Notes: a model not told the origin generated them from the sequence alone. A DNA stretch of 64,000 bases from DASPGQ01 sp035457705 (GCA_035457705.1 DATIBD010000015.1:1-64000), one strand, 5' to 3'. Counted from the first letter of the stretch, positions 34,484-44,067 are shown. Translations and numbers: made by a program.

Positions 34484-35344
34484 TCAGCCGGATAGCCGTC
34501 GAAGATAGTCTTCGTGATCCGAGACCGACAGAACCCACTCGTCGAGCCAAGCCAGGAATCCTTCGCGGGTTCGCGACACGGCGTGGTAGTGATGAAAGAA
34601 TTCGTGGTCCCGGTCGTAGTAACCGTAACAGGGTGAGGGGTGACACCCTCGCGGGGCGTGAACGACGGCGGAGACGAGAAAACCAGGCACCAGAGTGCGG
34701 TTGGGCTCTTCACGAATCACCTCGCTCGCGACGATCTCTTCCGCGAGCAGGACGACCGTTCCCGCCGCGCGGGCCGCATCTTTGACCACGCCGAGGTTTC
34801 CGATCACGTGGGCGTTGCCTTCCACGTCGGCGCGCTGCACCGCGAGAACGGCCACGTCGGGTCTGAGAGCTTCCACGCCGACCAGCCGGTCCCCGGTGAA
34901 AGGGCATACCATTGGTTGCACGTGCGGGTTCGAGGCGAGGAGGTCGGTTCCGAGCGCGGTTCGTGCCGGCAGATAGGGGACCCCGAGCGCGGCGGCGTGT
35001 AGGGCGAGCGCGAGCGTCAAGTTCGAGTGGTCGACGACCTGAATCCGATTGGGCTCGGAATGCTCTACCGCCCGGCGAAAGTTGTGGCCCGAGCCTTCGG
35101 AGACGTTGCCAACCCAGGCGGCGATGACACGCTCGACTGCGCCGGCACCAATCAGGACGTCGAACAGCATGTCGGAGATCGGAGCGACGAGCGTCAGACC
35201 CCGACGCTTCTGCCGAACGATCTCGTAGCCGCAGGCAAAAGGTATGAGTGCCTCGAGCCCGGCACCGAGCACGACCGTGCAACCATCGGGGACGAAGCGT
35301 CGCACCGCCTCCTCGAGCGACGTCAGCTTGGACACTCCGGTCAC
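34484..35344 (-). CDS. CoA-transferase family I, alpha subunit (glutaconate-type)
   Basis: 286 residues, the alpha chain of a two-subunit class I CoA-transferase: VRRFVPDGCTVVLGAGLEAL (glycine-rich start), GYEIVRQKRRGLTLVAPISD, ALGVPYLPARTALGTDLLAS and VCPFTGDRLVGVEALRPDVA are all family landmarks. Moves CoA from an acyl-CoA donor to a carboxylic acid. It is the third gene of a minus-strand operon with a beta subunit and a crotonase, overlapping the latter by 4 bp (stop of the hydratase at 35341). Similarity is closest to glutaconate CoA-transferase-like chains, but the actual acid is not known. Confidence 0.85.
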   Translation of the reverse strand: MTGVSKLTSLEEAVRRFVPDGCTVVLGAGLEALIPFACGYEIVRQKRRGLTLVAPISDMLFDVLIGAGAVERVIAAWVGNVSEGSGHNFRRAVEHSEPNRIQVVDHSNLTLALALHAAALGVPYLPARTALGTDLLASNPHVQPMVCPFTGDRLVGVEALRPDVAVLAVQRADVEGNAHVIGNLGVVKDAARAAGTVVLLAEEIVASEVIREEPNRTLVPGFLVSAVVHAPRGCHPSPCYGYYDRDHEFFHHYHAVSRTREGFLAWLDEWVLSVSDHEDYLRRLSG

Positions 35345-36096
35345 TTTCCCCGAAACACAGGCTTACGCTTTTCGAGGAAGGCTCGCAGTCCCTCGACCAT
35401 GTCCTCGGTCGCGGCCAGCTCCTCCCGGTAGAGAGCTTCGATATCCTCCAGTCCTTCGAGCCCGCGGGCCCAACCGAGCCGAAGCGCTTTTTTGGCGATG
35501 CGGAGAGCCGCCGGGCTCTTCTCTGCGAGCGCACAGACGAGCACCTCGGCTTCCGGCGCCAATCGGTCTCGGCTGACCACCTTCGTGACGAGTCCGTAGT
35601 GCTCGGCCTCTCGAGCCGCGAGGCGCCGGCCCAGAAGCACGATTTCTGCGGCCCGCTTGCTGCCCAGAAGGTTCGGATAGATGGCGGCTCCGAACGGGGG
35701 AAAGCACGCCAGGTCGATCTCGGGCTGGGCGAAGGCCGCTTCCTCTGCGGCGATCACGAAATCACAGCACGCGAGAAGCTCCATCGCCCCACCGAACGCG
35801 TGCCCGGAAACGAGGGCGACCGTCACGGCATCGAGTCGAAGCAGCTGTCGACACGAGCCGTGGAACCGTTCGAGCATCTCGTTCAGCCGGTCGGGAAGGT
35901 GATCGCGCACGTCCACTCCCGCGGAAAAGACCTTCTCGTCGGAATCGAGGATAACGACGTGCACGTCCGTCCTCGAGCCAACGTCGTCGAGTGCCCGAGA
36001 GAGCTCTTTGAGCAGGTTCCCGTCGAAGACGTTCAACGGGGGATGCGACAATGTCAGTCGTGCCCTTGGCGGAGCAAAGGAGAGTCTGACGCTCAT
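35341..36096 (-). CDS. Enoyl-CoA hydratase/crotonase, cyclohexadienecarbonyl-CoA hydratase-like
   Basis: 251-residue crotonase. RLTLSHPPLNVFDGNLLKEL opens the fold; FSAGVDVRDHLPDRLNEMLE and ERFHGSCRQLL replace the normal AGADL region with the GVDVxDHxPD..FH signature seen in cyclohexa-1,5-diene-1-carbonyl-CoA hydratases; the two crotonase Glu are present (GGAMELLACCD and AQPEIDLACFPPFGAA). The FPPxxAA segment also fits that subgroup. ATG at 36096 overlaps the beta-subunit stop (36093) by 4 bp. Hydration of a dienoyl-CoA in aromatic or alicyclic acid breakdown is the inferred job; other benzoyl-CoA pathway genes are absent here. Confidence 0.82.
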   Translation of the reverse strand: MSVRLSFAPPRARLTLSHPPLNVFDGNLLKELSRALDDVGSRTDVHVVILDSDEKVFSAGVDVRDHLPDRLNEMLERFHGSCRQLLRLDAVTVALVSGHAFGGAMELLACCDFVIAAEEAAFAQPEIDLACFPPFGAAIYPNLLGSKRAAEIVLLGRRLAAREAEHYGLVTKVVSRDRLAPEAEVLVCALAEKSPAALRIAKKALRLGWARGLEGLEDIEALYREELAATEDMVEGLRAFLEKRKPVFRGK

Positions 36097-36851
36097 AGCC
36101 AGAAGGATTCCGGATCGAAAGATCGGAGAAGCTCGAGCTCGTCTCGACGGGGCAGCGGCGTTGGACCACAATCCGCGGTCTTCCTCAGAGGCCATCCGGT
36201 GGCTGCGGCGACCTCCTCGGGTGAGCTCATCGGATGATAAGAGTGAAGCGTGGCTTCGTTCGATTCGGGATCGAATCTCAAGACGGCGAGGTCGGTGAAG
36301 ATGGCCACCGGACCGCGCCCCCGGAGCCCCGTGCGCTCGCGCCACCCGCCTCCGTCACCGTGCCCCGGTGAGGTCAGGTGGTGGACCCGTTCCACGAGAC
36401 GATGCGTCTCGTGCTTGAGGACGACGGCAACCCTTCCCGCGAGCGAAGCGATGTCGGAAGCCCCTCCGCTTCCCGGTAGCCTCGTCCCGCGCACGCGAGT
36501 GGAGTTCAGGTTGCCGAACCGATCGACCTCGGCCGCCCCCACGAACCCGAGGCTCACGCGACCGGACTGGAGGAGGCCCATGACATCGAGCATGTCGGTG
36601 GCGCTGGTGGCATGCCGGACATTTGCGTCATCGCTCATGGTGAACACGGGGCTTGCCGCCGCTCTGGCCCGTATCAGGCCGTTCTCATAGAGCCCAATGG
36701 AGTTTTTGGCGTGCGTCGCCTGGGCGAGTCGGAACGCGAGGAGGGGAAGCCGCATTCCCACGAACACCAGCTCCCCATCCCCGATCTCGCGGGCCGCGGC
36801 AACCACCATGAGCTCCTTCGCCGTCGGGGCCGTCTCGTTCACCACCATCAT
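36093..36851 (-). CDS. CoA-transferase family I, beta subunit
   Basis: 252 residues, beta chain of the class I CoA-transferase. VVAAAREIGDGELVFVGMRL is the N-terminal fold, SIGLYENGLIRARAAAS contains the catalytic Glu in the ENG motif that forms the acyl-CoA thioester intermediate, and VSLGFVGAAEVDRFGNLNST and RLPGSGGASDIASLAGRVAV are conserved. First gene of the three-gene operon (beta, hydratase, alpha); translation is coupled by 4-bp overlaps throughout. Start ATG at 36851 with CAGAGG upstream. Divergent from citrate synthase. Confidence 0.87.
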   Translation of the reverse strand: MMVVNETAPTAKELMVVAAAREIGDGELVFVGMRLPLLAFRLAQATHAKNSIGLYENGLIRARAAASPVFTMSDDANVRHATSATDMLDVMGLLQSGRVSLGFVGAAEVDRFGNLNSTRVRGTRLPGSGGASDIASLAGRVAVVLKHETHRLVERVHHLTSPGHGDGGGWRERTGLRGRGPVAIFTDLAVLRFDPESNEATLHSYHPMSSPEEVAAATGWPLRKTADCGPTPLPRRDELELLRSFDPESFWL

Positions 36852-36938
36852 CCTCTGCGTTCGTGGGAGATGCTAACATTAGCCATAAAGCCTCTGTGGT
36901 ATAAGAGGTACGCAACGGGAAAAGGAGAGATCTAGTCA

Positions 36939-38231
<1,293 letters not shown>

Positions 38232-38556
38232 ACTTCCTCGCCGCGGATCGCGCGCTTGAACATCAGATTCAAGCGCAGCACCCGTCGGTTCACTTCTCGG
38301 GCAAGGTGAAGGCGCTCCTCACCGTCCGTTGCCGCCGCGAGGAGCTCTCTCAGAGTCACGATCTCTTTTCTGAGCTCCATCTCAGGTGGTAGAAACCCCG
38401 CGTCTTTCAGCAACTTGTAGGCGAGTCGCAGATCGTCCGGGACGAACGTATGCGAATCGAAACGAAGGGGCTTTCCCTCGAGCGCGGGGCTTCTGAGCTC
38501 TCCTCGCTCGAGAGCCGCCTGGATTCTGTTCTCGGCGATACGAACCAGAAAATCCA

Positions 38557-39660
38557 TTAATCCAGTTTACCCAGGAAATCCGAGAGTCGGGCGAGTCCAT
38601 CGGCCAGCTTCGCCTCGTCGTAGCCGTAGCCGATACGGATGTAGCTATCGATGTCGAAGTGATCGCCGGGGACGATGAGAAGGCTCTTCTCCTCTCGGAC
38701 CCTCTCCATCAGCACGGTCGAGTTAATCTCCCAGTCGTAGCGGACGAAGGCAATCGCGCCAGCCTTCGGGGGAACGAGAGACAGACGACCCTCGTGTCGC
38801 TCGACCAGCTCGTCGATGAGCGGGAGCTGTCGGTTCAAGATTCCGCGCGTTCTCTCGAGGATGCGTTGCCTCGTGCCGGGCTCGAGGGCGATGGTCGCGA
38901 GCCGGTCCGACAGCGCCCCCGGTGCAATGGTCGTGTAGTCCTTGTACGACCATAGCTTGGCCGAGGTGCCCTCGTCCGCGACCATCCATCCCATGCGCAG
39001 TCCGGGAAGCCCGTAGGCCTTGGAGAGCCCCGACGTCACGATGAGTCGATCGTACCAGCCGTAGAAGGTGGGTGAGAGCTCGCCATCGAGCTCGGCGCCT
39101 TGATAGACCTCGTCGGCCAGGATGTAGGCTCCCACGCTTCCCGCAATTTTCGCGATCTCGCGCATGGCATCTTCGCTCAAGACCGCGCCCGTCGGATTGT
39201 TGGGGTTGCAGACAGCGATCAGCCTGGTCTTGTCGTTCACGACACGGCGAAGCTCGTCGAGATCCGGTCCCCAGCTCGCTTCCTCGTGAAGCGGCAGCTT
39301 GTGAACCCTTGCTCCCAGCGAGCGCGCCAGACCCCAGATCTGCATGTAGTTCGGCATCATCACGACGACCTCGTCGCCCGGCTCGACGAGGTGCGTCACC
39401 GCCACATAGTTCGCTTCGGCCGTACCGTTAGCCGCGACGACGTTGTCCGCGTCCGCCCCCGGATAGAGATCGGCGATCCGGTCGCGCAGCTCCTCGGTAC
39501 CGTTCGTCTGTGGATACGAGAGTCGCGTATCGGACAGGTTCGCACCGTCGACGAGCTCTCCGAGCGTCATCGGCTCGACCCCGCTCTCGGCCAGGTTGAC
39601 TTCGACGCGGTTCTCCCAGACCGACTGGGTCCGTTCCATGACGAACGTCTCGAGCTTCAT
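38557..39660 (-). CDS. Class I/II PLP-dependent aminotransferase
   Basis: 367 residues. NGTAEANYVAVTHLVEPGDE is the cofactor-binding loop, CNPNNPTGAVLSEDAMREIA the Asn-rich substrate region, YILADEVYQGAELDGELSPT carries the PLP-pyridine Asp, and TSGLSKAYGLPGLRMGWMVA the Schiff-base Lys. The C-terminal RIGYGYDEAKLADGLARLSD has the carboxylate-binding Arg. Matches aspartate/alanine-type fold I transaminases; substrate not clear. The gene overlaps the upstream PilZ gene by 4 bp (ATGA) and the downstream DUF1992 gene by one base. Confidence 0.9.
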   Translation of the reverse strand: MKLETFVMERTQSVWENRVEVNLAESGVEPMTLGELVDGANLSDTRLSYPQTNGTEELRDRIADLYPGADADNVVAANGTAEANYVAVTHLVEPGDEVVVMMPNYMQIWGLARSLGARVHKLPLHEEASWGPDLDELRRVVNDKTRLIAVCNPNNPTGAVLSEDAMREIAKIAGSVGAYILADEVYQGAELDGELSPTFYGWYDRLIVTSGLSKAYGLPGLRMGWMVADEGTSAKLWSYKDYTTIAPGALSDRLATIALEPGTRQRILERTRGILNRQLPLIDELVERHEGRLSLVPPKAGAIAFVRYDWEINSTVLMERVREEKSLLIVPGDHFDIDSYIRIGYGYDEAKLADGLARLSDFLGKLD

Positions 39661-40010
39661 GAACCCGCCGACTTCGGTTCTGCGGAACCGGGAGAGGAAA
39701 GCTGATCGATGACCCGATCGAGCCTGTCTTGCGTTTCGTCGTCGAGGTAGCGGAAGACGATGCCGTAGTGATCGGTCTCGTCCTGGGGCGATACGGCATG
39801 CCAGCGGATCGCGGCATCCAGGGTGAGGCTCTCACCCACGTAGTCGATGATGAGCTTGATCCGGCTGATTCCAAAATCGCTCTTGGCCTCGAGCAGCGCA
39901 CCTCGGGAAGAGATGTTGTGAATCAGTCCCTCTTCCCGGCCCTTGTCCCACTCGATGGTGCATTTGATGGCATCATCCGGCCGAAGACGGGCTTCGCCGC
40001 GCTTCTCCAT
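39657..40010 (-). CDS. PilZ-domain protein (cyclic-di-GMP-binding type)
   Basis: 117 residues. MEKRGEARLRPDDAIKCTIE holds the N-terminal Arg-rich c-di-GMP contact (RxxxR pattern) and IHNISSRGALLEAKSDFG the D/NxSxxG motif, here NxSxxG. The following beta-barrel strands (AAIRWHAVSPQDETDHYGIV) end in a helix (DETQDRLDRVIDQLSS). Probably senses c-di-GMP or acts as a small adaptor; the aminotransferase operon context gives no hint of the output. Start ATG at 40010; divergent from ispG with an 80-bp gap. Confidence 0.85.
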   Translation of the reverse strand: MEKRGEARLRPDDAIKCTIEWDKGREEGLIHNISSRGALLEAKSDFGISRIKLIIDYVGESLTLDAAIRWHAVSPQDETDHYGIVFRYLDDETQDRLDRVIDQLSSPGSAEPKSAGS

Positions 40011-40091
40011 GCTTCCTCCAGCTCAAACAGGCGGTTCAGCTCTAATGTTGAACATGCTATGTCGGAAAGCGGCATCGAGTAAAGCCGCAAG

Positions 40092-41246
40092 TTGGTAGAA
40101 TGTTTGTTGGTGCAGCGGAATCCTACACGGGCGGTACGAATTGGCCGCATGAGCATCGGCGGCGGGCATCCGATCGCCGTACAGAGCATGTGTGCCACCA
40201 AGACCACCGATGTCGAGGCGACATCGAAGCAGGTTGAGCAGCTCCGGCGCGCCGGGGCAGACCTCGTTCGCATCGCAGTCGATAGCGACAAGGATGCCGC
40301 CGCGCTCGAGCCCATTCGTGATTTGACCGATGCCAACCTGTCGGTCGACCTCCAGGAGAACTATCGCCTCGCGGAAAAGGTCGCTCCGTACGTGGACAAG
40401 ATTCGCTACAACCCTGGCCACTTGTACCATCACGAACGCTCGAAGCCGGTTCGTGACAAAGTCGCCTATCTCGTCGACATGGCTTCCCGGCACGACTGCG
40501 CCATGCGAATTGGGGTCAACTGCGGCTCGATCGACCCCGAACGCGCGAGCGACTTCACCGAAGACTCCGTTTCAGCCATGGTCGCTTCCGCGCTCGAGCA
40601 TGCCGAGATTCTCGACGGGATCGGCTACCGCCGATACTGCGTGTCTCTGAAGGACTCCGACCCGGCTAAAGTCGTCGACGCGAATCGTCGTTTCGCCGAG
40701 GCCCGCCCCGACATTCCTCTCCATCTCGGCGTGACCGAGGCGGGTTTACCGCCCGACGGAATCATCAAGACGCGCGTTGCCTTCGAGCAGCTGCTCTCCC
40801 AGGGAATCGGGGATACGATCCGTGTCTCTCTCACTCTGCCCAATCCGAAAAAGCACGAAGAGGTCGAAGTCGGCCGACGAATCCTCGAAGATATCGCGGC
40901 GGGTCGATTTCGCTCCGTGCCGAAGTTCCCCGACGATCGGCTGAATATCATCTCCTGTCCCTCCTGCTCGCGGGTCGAGAACGAGGACTTCGTCGAGCTA
41001 GCGCAAAAGGTCAAGGAGATGACCGGTTACGCCAAGGACCACGCCATCACGATCGCGATCATGGGATGCCGGGTCAACGGCCCTGGCGAGACCGACGATG
41101 CCGACCTCGGACTCTGGTGCGCGCCGCGCTTCGTGAACTTGAAGCGGCGGCAAGAGTCGCTGGGCGCCTTCTCCTACGACGAGATCCTGCCGCGCCTGAA
41201 GAAGGAGCTCGATTCTCTCATCAAACAGAGAAGTCTCGCTCGCTAG
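40092..41246 (+). CDS. ispG: IspG (GcpE), 4-hydroxy-3-methylbut-2-enyl diphosphate synthase
   Basis: 384 residues; reduces MEcPP to HMBPP in the non-mevalonate isoprenoid pathway using a [4Fe-4S] cluster. Landmarks: IGGGHPIAVQSMCATKTTDV, LVRIAVDSDKDAAALEPIRD, IRYNPGHLYHHERSKPVRDK, RIGVNCGSIDP, and the cluster ligands ISCPSCSRVENEDF and IAIMGCRVNGPGE. The N terminus is uncertain: TTG at 40092 is the longest, but the family normally begins near RNPTRAVRIGRM, so GTG at 40110 or TTG at 40104/40107 are also plausible. The stop codon sits in a small hairpin shared with the convergent bTHX gene. Confidence 0.96.
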   Translation: MVECLLVQRNPTRAVRIGRMSIGGGHPIAVQSMCATKTTDVEATSKQVEQLRRAGADLVRIAVDSDKDAAALEPIRDLTDANLSVDLQENYRLAEKVAPYVDKIRYNPGHLYHHERSKPVRDKVAYLVDMASRHDCAMRIGVNCGSIDPERASDFTEDSVSAMVASALEHAEILDGIGYRRYCVSLKDSDPAKVVDANRRFAEARPDIPLHLGVTEAGLPPDGIIKTRVAFEQLLSQGIGDTIRVSLTLPNPKKHEEVEVGRRILEDIAAGRFRSVPKFPDDRLNIISCPSCSRVENEDFVELAQKVKEMTGYAKDHAITIAIMGCRVNGPGETDDADLGLWCAPRFVNLKRRQESLGAFSYDEILPRLKKELDSLIKQRSLAR

Positions 41247-41257
41247 CTTTTAGCGAG
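41239..41257. terminator. Hairpin between ispG and bTHX (possible bidirectional terminator)
   Basis: CTCGCTA-gcttt-TAGCGAG: perfect 7-bp stem with a 5-nt loop. It contains the ispG stop codon and lies 8 bp from the convergent bTHX stop. There is no clear T-tract, so factor-dependent termination or RNA stabilisation is as likely. Confidence 0.4.
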
Positions 41258-41264
41258 GGATTGG

Positions 41265-41378
41265 TTACTCGTTCTCCGAGGATTTGCTCTTCTTCTTGTT
41301 CTTGGCTTTGGGTCGAGTCTTCCCGGTCGAGCCGCGAAAGATCTTCCCGCGCCTGGTTCTCCGATCGCCTTTGCCCAC
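41265..41378 (-). CDS. thx: Ribosomal protein bTHX (S31/Thx)
   Basis: 37-residue, very basic protein with the sequence GKGDRRTRRGKIFRGSTGK then TRPKAKNKKKSKSSENE. This matches Thx-type proteins (GKGDRRTRRGKIxRGTYGKxRP), which sit in the head of the 30S subunit of Thermus and other bacteria. GTG start at 41378, stop at 41265-41267. The gene is antisense to the 5' side of the stretch before pxpA and convergent with ispG. The tail is longer and more acidic at the end than in Thermus. No strong ribosome-binding site is visible. Confidence 0.85.
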   Translation of the reverse strand: MGKGDRRTRRGKIFRGSTGKTRPKAKNKKKSKSSENE

Positions 41379-41415
41379 GCCGTCATTGTACCCGAAATCG
41401 TTTACAATTCGACCA

Positions 41416-42183
41416 ATGCGAATCGACCTAAACTGCGACGTGGGGGAGAGCTTCGGTATCTACCGGATCGGCGCCGATGACGACGAGCTTTTCGAGATTG
41501 TAACTTCTGCCAATGTCGCTTGTGGCTTCCATGCCGGCGATCCTCAAATCATCGACCGGACGATTGCGGCCGCCGTGCGACACGGGGTGGCGGTCGGCGC
41601 TCATCCGAGTCATCACGACCTCCGCGGCTTCGGACGTCGTCCGGTTCAGGTCAATTCCGAAGAAGTCGAGTCCGACGTCCTCTACCAGGTCGGCGCGGTC
41701 CTCGCTTTTGCCCGCGCCCACGGCGTGGAGCTCGTCCACGTGAAACCGCACGGTGCGCTCTACAATCAGGCTGTCGAGGACGAGGAGCTGGCGTCGGCGA
41801 TCGTCCGGGGCGTGGCGAGAGTGAGCCGAGACCTGATATTCGTCGGACTCGCCACGTCGAGGGTGATGCGAGAAGCGGCGGAAGCCTCTGGGCTTCGCTA
41901 CGCCGGCGAGGCCTTCGCCGATCGGGTCTACAACCCCGACGGCACCCTGCAGTCCCGTCGCATCGAAGGCTCGGTCATCACCGATCCCGAGCGTGCCGCC
42001 GCACAGGCCGTCTCGATCGCTTCCAATCGAACTGTGCGGGCTCACGACGGAACCACGGTGCCGTTGGAAGCGGAAACCTTGTGCCTGCATGGCGACAACC
42101 CCAAAGCCCTGGAGAACTCACGCCGCGTGCGCGAAGCGCTCGAAAGAGCCGGAGTCGAGGTCAAGGGACTTCTAGCAGGCTGA
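41416..42183 (+). CDS. pxpA: 5-oxoprolinase subunit PxpA (LamB/YcsF family)
   Basis: 255 residues. MRIDLNCDVGESFGIYRIGA and TSANVACGFHAGDPQIIDRT open the family; VGAHPSHHDLRGFGRRPVQV, LVHVKPHGALYNQAVEDEEL, AGEAFADRVYNPDGTLQSRR and TLCLHGDNPKALENSRRVRE are further hallmarks. With PxpB and PxpC it converts 5-oxo-L-proline to L-glutamate. The fused pxpBC gene follows after two tandem copies of the intergenic repeat; the last codons and stop of pxpA already lie inside repeat copy A. Confidence 0.95.
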   Translation: MRIDLNCDVGESFGIYRIGADDDELFEIVTSANVACGFHAGDPQIIDRTIAAAVRHGVAVGAHPSHHDLRGFGRRPVQVNSEEVESDVLYQVGAVLAFARAHGVELVHVKPHGALYNQAVEDEELASAIVRGVARVSRDLIFVGLATSRVMREAAEASGLRYAGEAFADRVYNPDGTLQSRRIEGSVITDPERAAAQAVSIASNRTVRAHDGTTVPLEAETLCLHGDNPKALENSRRVREALERAGVEVKGLLAG

Positions 42184-42307
42184 TGAAAAAGTACAGCCCA
42201 GCCTGCCGAGCGGTGGCCAAGACTTCTGCCGCGAGATCGGCGCGAAGCGCCGCAAAGGCCGAGCCGTGGCGGCCGATCGATCGCGGGTCCCGCCACGGCA
42301 TTGAGTA
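42177..42307 (+). repeat. Intergenic structured repeat, copy A
   Basis: About 131 bp from AGGCTGATGAAAAAGTACAG to CGGCATTGAGTA. It shares its first about 25 bp and its last about 35 bp with copy B, but its centre differs (GATCGGCGCGAAGCGCCGCA, with the hairpin GGCGC-gaa-GCGCC). It begins inside the last codons of pxpA. Same family as copy C at 6.5 kb. Confidence 0.8.
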
Positions 42308-42308
42308 C

Positions 42309-42431
42309 AGGCTGATAAAAAATACAGCCCAGCCTGCGCGAGCGGAGCGAGCCCGGCGCGCTTGCCGCGCCGTAAGCAGACCCGAGCCGTGTCGGCTCGA
42401 TCGATTACGGGTCCCGTCACGGCATTGAGTA
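42309..42431 (+). repeat. Intergenic structured repeat, copy B
   Basis: About 123 bp from AGGCTGATAAAAAATACAGC to CGGCATTGAGTA, directly following copy A in the same orientation. Contains hairpins GGCGCG-cttgc-CGCGCC, CGAGCC-gtgtc-GGCTCG and ACGGG-t-CCCGT. Its end is 7 bp before the TTG start of pxpBC. Its centre is almost identical to copy C. Confidence 0.8.
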
Positions 42432-42438
42432 TTCACGA

Positions 42439-44067
42439 TTGACGTCTCGGCCGAGACCCCGATTTCTCCCCGCGGGCGACGGCGCAGTAGTCATCGAGCT
42501 CGGAAACGCGATCGACGCCGAGCTGAACGCGCGGGTTCGCGCGGTCGACCTGGCGCTCGCGCGAGAACCGTTCGACGGTTACCTCGAAGCGGTACCCACC
42601 TATCGGTCGCTTCTCGTCTTCTACGACTCGCGTCGTTGCACGCTCGCCGCCATTCGTGAGCACCTGGCCAAACTGGGAACCAGAGCGAGCGGGTCGAAGC
42701 TACCGCGGGCACGAACCAAGCGGGTGCCCGTAGTCTACGATGGCGAGGATCTCGATGAAGTCGCACGTACCATTGGGACCAGTTCGAAGGAGGTCGTTCG
42801 ACTTCACAGCGAGCGGGAGTACCTCGTGTATATGGTCGGCTTCACCCCGGGCTTCGCCTACATGGCGGAAACGGATCCGAAGCTGGCGCTCCCCCGTCGG
42901 GCCACGCCACGGACACGGGTTCCCGCGGGTTCGGTTGCGATCGCGATGGGGCAGACGGGAATCTATCCGTCCCCGACACCTGGTGGCTGGCACCTGCTCG
43001 GTCGTGCCGAGCACCGAGCGCTCTTCGATTTGAACACCGATCCGCCGAGCTTCTTCGTATCCGGCGACCGGGTTCGATTCGTGCCCGTGGATGCATTGCC
43101 CGATCTCGTCGGCGCAGCCACCAATCGCGTCGGCGCGACGACGCCGTCACGTGTCGCTGCCGTGGTCGAGGACGGGGGCCTTCTCACGACGATTCAAGAC
43201 CTGGGTCGATTCGGCTACCAACGCTACGGGGTTCCGGTTGCCGGTGCCATGGATGCGACCGCTCTACGCGCGGCGAACGAACTGGTGGGGAACGACCCCG
43301 GCGCGGCGGCGCTCGAATGCACCGTGAATGGCCCGCGTTTGCGCTTCGTCCAGACCGCCGTCGTCGCCATCACGGGCGCCGATCTCGCAGCAGTTGTCGA
43401 GCGCACGGACCTCGGCGTTTGGAGGGTGCCTCCGTGGAGCTCGTTCCTCGTCCGTCCGGGGAACACCCTCCGCTTCGAGGGGCGCCGAACCGGGGCCCGC
43501 GCCTATGTCGCGTTCGCCGGAGGCATCGATGTGCCCGAAGTGCTCGGGTCGCGGTCGACGTACCTCACGGGCGGTTTCGGGGGCTACGAAGGGCGGCCGC
43601 TTCGGGCCGGCGATCGCTTGGGCGCCGGGCCACCTGGTCGGCGCGTGGCCCCGGGCTCGAGGCTCTCCCCCCGACCCGAGCCCTCCGAAGCGATGCTCCG
43701 AGTGATCCTCGGACCCCAGCAGGATCATTTTACCGATGAGGCGCTCGAGACCTTGGCGACTGCGACCTACACGGTCGCGGCGGCCTCGGATCGGATGGGC
43801 TATCGGCTCGATGGACCCATGCTGCATCACGCAGGACCGAAAGAGATCGTTTCCGATGGAATGGTCTTGGGAGCCATCCAGGTGCCACCGAATGGACTTC
43901 CCATCGTCATGATGGCCGATCGCGCCACGACCGGAGGCTATCCGAAGATCGCCACGGTGACGAGCGCCGATATCGCCAAGCTCGCCCAGCTCGTTCCCGG
44001 CGACCGCGTACGGTTCGCACCGGTGGCACTCGACGAAACCAGAGCTCAGACGATGACGAGGCCATAG
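42439..44067 (+). CDS. pxpBC: Fused 5-oxoprolinase subunits PxpB-PxpC
   Basis: 542 residues. Residues about 1-215 are PxpB (allophanate hydrolase subunit 1 type): VYMVGFTPGFAYMAETDPKL, RVPAGSVAIAMGQTGIYPSP and TPGGWHLLGRAEHRALFDLN. Residues about 225-540 are PxpC (subunit 2): EDGGLLTTIQDLGRFGYQRY, GVPVAGAMDATALRAANELV, LECTVNGPRLRF and SDRMGYRLDGPMLHHAGPKE. In most bacteria these are separate genes. TTG at 42439 is the start; no other in-frame start codon is near and the two repeat copies end just before it. Completes the ATP-dependent oxoprolinase with PxpA. Confidence 0.93.
   Translation: MTSRPRPRFLPAGDGAVVIELGNAIDAELNARVRAVDLALAREPFDGYLEAVPTYRSLLVFYDSRRCTLAAIREHLAKLGTRASGSKLPRARTKRVPVVYDGEDLDEVARTIGTSSKEVVRLHSEREYLVYMVGFTPGFAYMAETDPKLALPRRATPRTRVPAGSVAIAMGQTGIYPSPTPGGWHLLGRAEHRALFDLNTDPPSFFVSGDRVRFVPVDALPDLVGAATNRVGATTPSRVAAVVEDGGLLTTIQDLGRFGYQRYGVPVAGAMDATALRAANELVGNDPGAAALECTVNGPRLRFVQTAVVAITGADLAAVVERTDLGVWRVPPWSSFLVRPGNTLRFEGRRTGARAYVAFAGGIDVPEVLGSRSTYLTGGFGGYEGRPLRAGDRLGAGPPGRRVAPGSRLSPRPEPSEAMLRVILGPQQDHFTDEALETLATATYTVAAASDRMGYRLDGPMLHHAGPKEIVSDGMVLGAIQVPPNGLPIVMMADRATTGGYPKIATVTSADIAKLAQLVPGDRVRFAPVALDETRAQTMTRP

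Noticed and set aside
42161..42436. Minus-strand ORF across the tandem repeats
   Set aside because: Internally repeated only because the DNA repeats; no start context and no homologue-like features.
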